A stretch of 64,000 bases of DNA from UBA8337 sp937907245 (lineage in GTDB: Bacteria; Pseudomonadota; Alphaproteobacteria; RS24), in the NCBI GenBank assembly GCA_965219485.1, contig OZ244774.1:1426001-1490000 (forward strand), given 5' to 3'. Position numbers and translations under genes: made by a program. The notes under the pieces are model-generated. The model ran no database searches and had not been told where the DNA came from. It worked only from the letters and a program-made list of their open reading frames with translations. Position 1 is the stretch's first letter; every line of letters begins with the position of its first letter. Below, in pieces: positions 63,280 through 64,000 of the stretch.

Positions 63280-63702
63280 TTACGCGGCGCCAATAAAATA
63301 AACCCCTGCCATGGCGCTTAGAACCAGCATCATATTGGCAGCCGAATGCTTATTGGCGTTGCTTTTCATCGCCGCCAAATTAGTTTTGTAGCTACCTTCA
63401 ATGCGGGCTTCTAATTGTCCCATACGGGTCTGAATACCGTCTACTTGAGTGCGGTTGATTATGCTTTGCGCCTCTAATTCTTTGTGCAAAGAAAGCCCTA
63501 AAGCCGCATGGTTGGCCATTAGTCGGCCTTCCAATAAGTCACGCTCAGCACGCACCCGATCTTCTAAGCGAGTAATTTCCTCGCTCGTAAGGGTTTGCAT
63601 CGACATGAAGTGAGCATATGTTTGCGCGAGCAATACCGCTTGTTCGCGGTGCATCCCAGCGTCGGAAATTTTTGAAATAAAGTTTTGACTATCGAATGCC
63701 AT
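63280..63702 (-). CDS. coiled-coil protein with C-terminal membrane anchor, DUF1640/CCDC90-like
   Basis: 140 residues. N-terminal helix (SQNFISKISDAGMHREQAVLLAQTYA), a long coiled coil (about 40-110) with repeating L/I at heptad spacing, then one hydrophobic helix (about 120-138, AANMMLVLSAMAGVYFIGAA) at the very end. The layout and the start resemble the DUF1640/CCDC90 family, the bacterial relatives of mitochondrial MCUR1. No calcium uniporter is visible here. Function unknown. Confidence 0.7.
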   Translation of the reverse strand: MAFDSQNFISKISDAGMHREQAVLLAQTYAHFMSMQTLTSEEITRLEDRVRAERDLLEGRLMANHAALGLSLHKELEAQSIINRTQVDGIQTRMGQLEARIEGSYKTNLAAMKSNANKHSAANMMLVLSAMAGVYFIGAA

Positions 63703-63760
63703 AAGTCCCGCTTTTATTTTTATTGCGTAACAGCTAGCACATTTGTGGGGAATTACCTAG

Positions 63761-64000
63761 CTAACTCGGCGTGCAGAAGATTAATTCCGTATCGCTTTTT
63801 AGGCGTCGCTCCAACTCGTTAAACCCTGGGGGAACGCGAAAATTGGCTCGTTTGTCTTCTTCAACAATAACCAGTGCCGCCTCGCTCAACCAGCCGCCCT
63901 GCAACAAAGCCGCCAACGCCTGGTCTCCAAGCCCTTGACGATAGGGGGGATCTGCGAACACTAGGTCATAGGCTCCCCCGCCTGTGCAGGGACCCAGTTT
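63761..64000 (-). CDS. rsmD: RsmD-like 16S rRNA guanine-N2 methyltransferase, 5' end outside window
   Basis: C-terminal part only; the frame is open to base 64000 (KLGPCTGGGAYDLVFADPPYRQG). The DLVFADPPY motif is methyltransferase motif IV of the RsmD family that methylates G966 of 16S rRNA; after it come helix GDQALAALLQGGWLSEAALVIVE and the ending ELIFCTPS. About 80 codons are visible. A GTG at 63961 is not the true start. Confidence 0.85.
   Translation of the reverse strand, partial: KLGPCTGGGAYDLVFADPPYRQGLGDQALAALLQGGWLSEAALVIVEEDKRANFRVPPGFNELERRLKSDTELIFCTPS

Noticed and set aside
63732..63762. Inverted repeat AGCTAG/CTAGCT at the rsmD end
   Set aside because: Only 6 bp with a 19-nt loop and no T run; too weak for a terminator.
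1..64000. CRISPR arrays, tRNA and rRNA genes, insertion sequences, prophage
   Set aside because: No regularly spaced repeats with unique spacers, no tRNA cloverleaf or 16S/23S/5S sequence, and no transposase or phage genes were recognised by eye in either strand; a tool-based search would be the decisive check.

Overview
The window is ordinary, gene-dense chromosome of an aerobic, Gram-negative alphaproteobacterium of moderate GC content. The assignment rests on several features: a CcrM-type GANTC methyltransferase, a split F0 operon (atpI-B-E-F'-F) with a b' subunit, ETF:ubiquinone oxidoreductase, an aa3 oxidase cluster with CtaG and SURF1, a tandem glycine riboswitch ahead of gcvT-H-PA-PB, and small alphaproteobacterial families (DUF2093, DUF721, a CCDC90/DUF1640-like protein). 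No genus can be named from the sequence alone. I see no phage, insertion sequence, CRISPR array, rRNA or tRNA. Both ends are cut inside genes: nadB at the left and an rsmD-like gene at the right.

Layout. 1-2365 (+): nadB (5' cut) and nadC, NAD biosynthesis. 2376-8802 (-): tRNA-type N6-adenine methyltransferase, glyQ, glyS, ppdK. 8883-9908 (+): polyprenyl diphosphate synthase, whose end overlaps convergently with ispE. 9870-14333 (-): ETF-QO, a TPR protein and ispE. 14589-17329 (+): a family-4-like uracil-DNA glycosylase and a lytic transglycosylase. 17339-19793 (-): the F0 operon with a good sigma-70-like promoter. 19930-24833 (-): smc, a DsbA-like oxidoreductase and a DUF721 protein. 24893-26461 (+): mutY and a Met/Asp-rich membrane-anchored small protein with a terminator. 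26546-33096 (-): glycine-riboswitch-led gcvT-H-PA-PB, then rnhB and ccrM. 33129-33623 (-): a lipoprotein. 33826-36193 (+): ispH, thrB, rnhA. 36302-37649 (-): peroxiredoxin and a DsbD-alpha-like protein. 37740-38306 (+): yqgE. 38311-46538 (-): ctaC-ctaD-ctaB-coxF-like-ctaG-ctaE-surf1-thrC and an unknown membrane protein. 46750-48195 (+): tldD. 48247-50464 (-): rsmE and gshA. 50516-58215 (+): ubiA, a fatty acid desaturase, pmbA/tldE, an MsbA-like ABC transporter, waaA and lpxK. 58212-60721 (-): xseA, DUF2093 and an M23 peptidase homologue. 60861-63271 (+): purD and an APH-fold kinase. 63280-64000 (-): a coiled-coil protein and the rsmD end.

How it works together: the content is central metabolism (NAD, glycine cleavage, threonine, isoprenoid and quinone supply, glutathione), the respiratory chain and ATP synthase, lipid A/Kdo assembly, DNA repair and chromosome maintenance. 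The most interesting signals are regulatory rather than new genes. The first is a perfect 11-bp hairpin followed by T7 that contains the surf1 start codon and Shine-Dalgarno sequence. The second is a cluster of three GANTC sites plus a perfect DnaA box at the ccrM 5' end. The third is a pair of GANTC sites inside the predicted gcv promoter. The gcv leader also carries an 18-codon out-of-frame leader ORF. Other oddities are a threefold 22-bp repeat of the rnhA gene end, a UDG that has lost two of four Fe-S ligands, and an M23 protein with HxD in place of HxH. No clearly new multi-gene system is visible.
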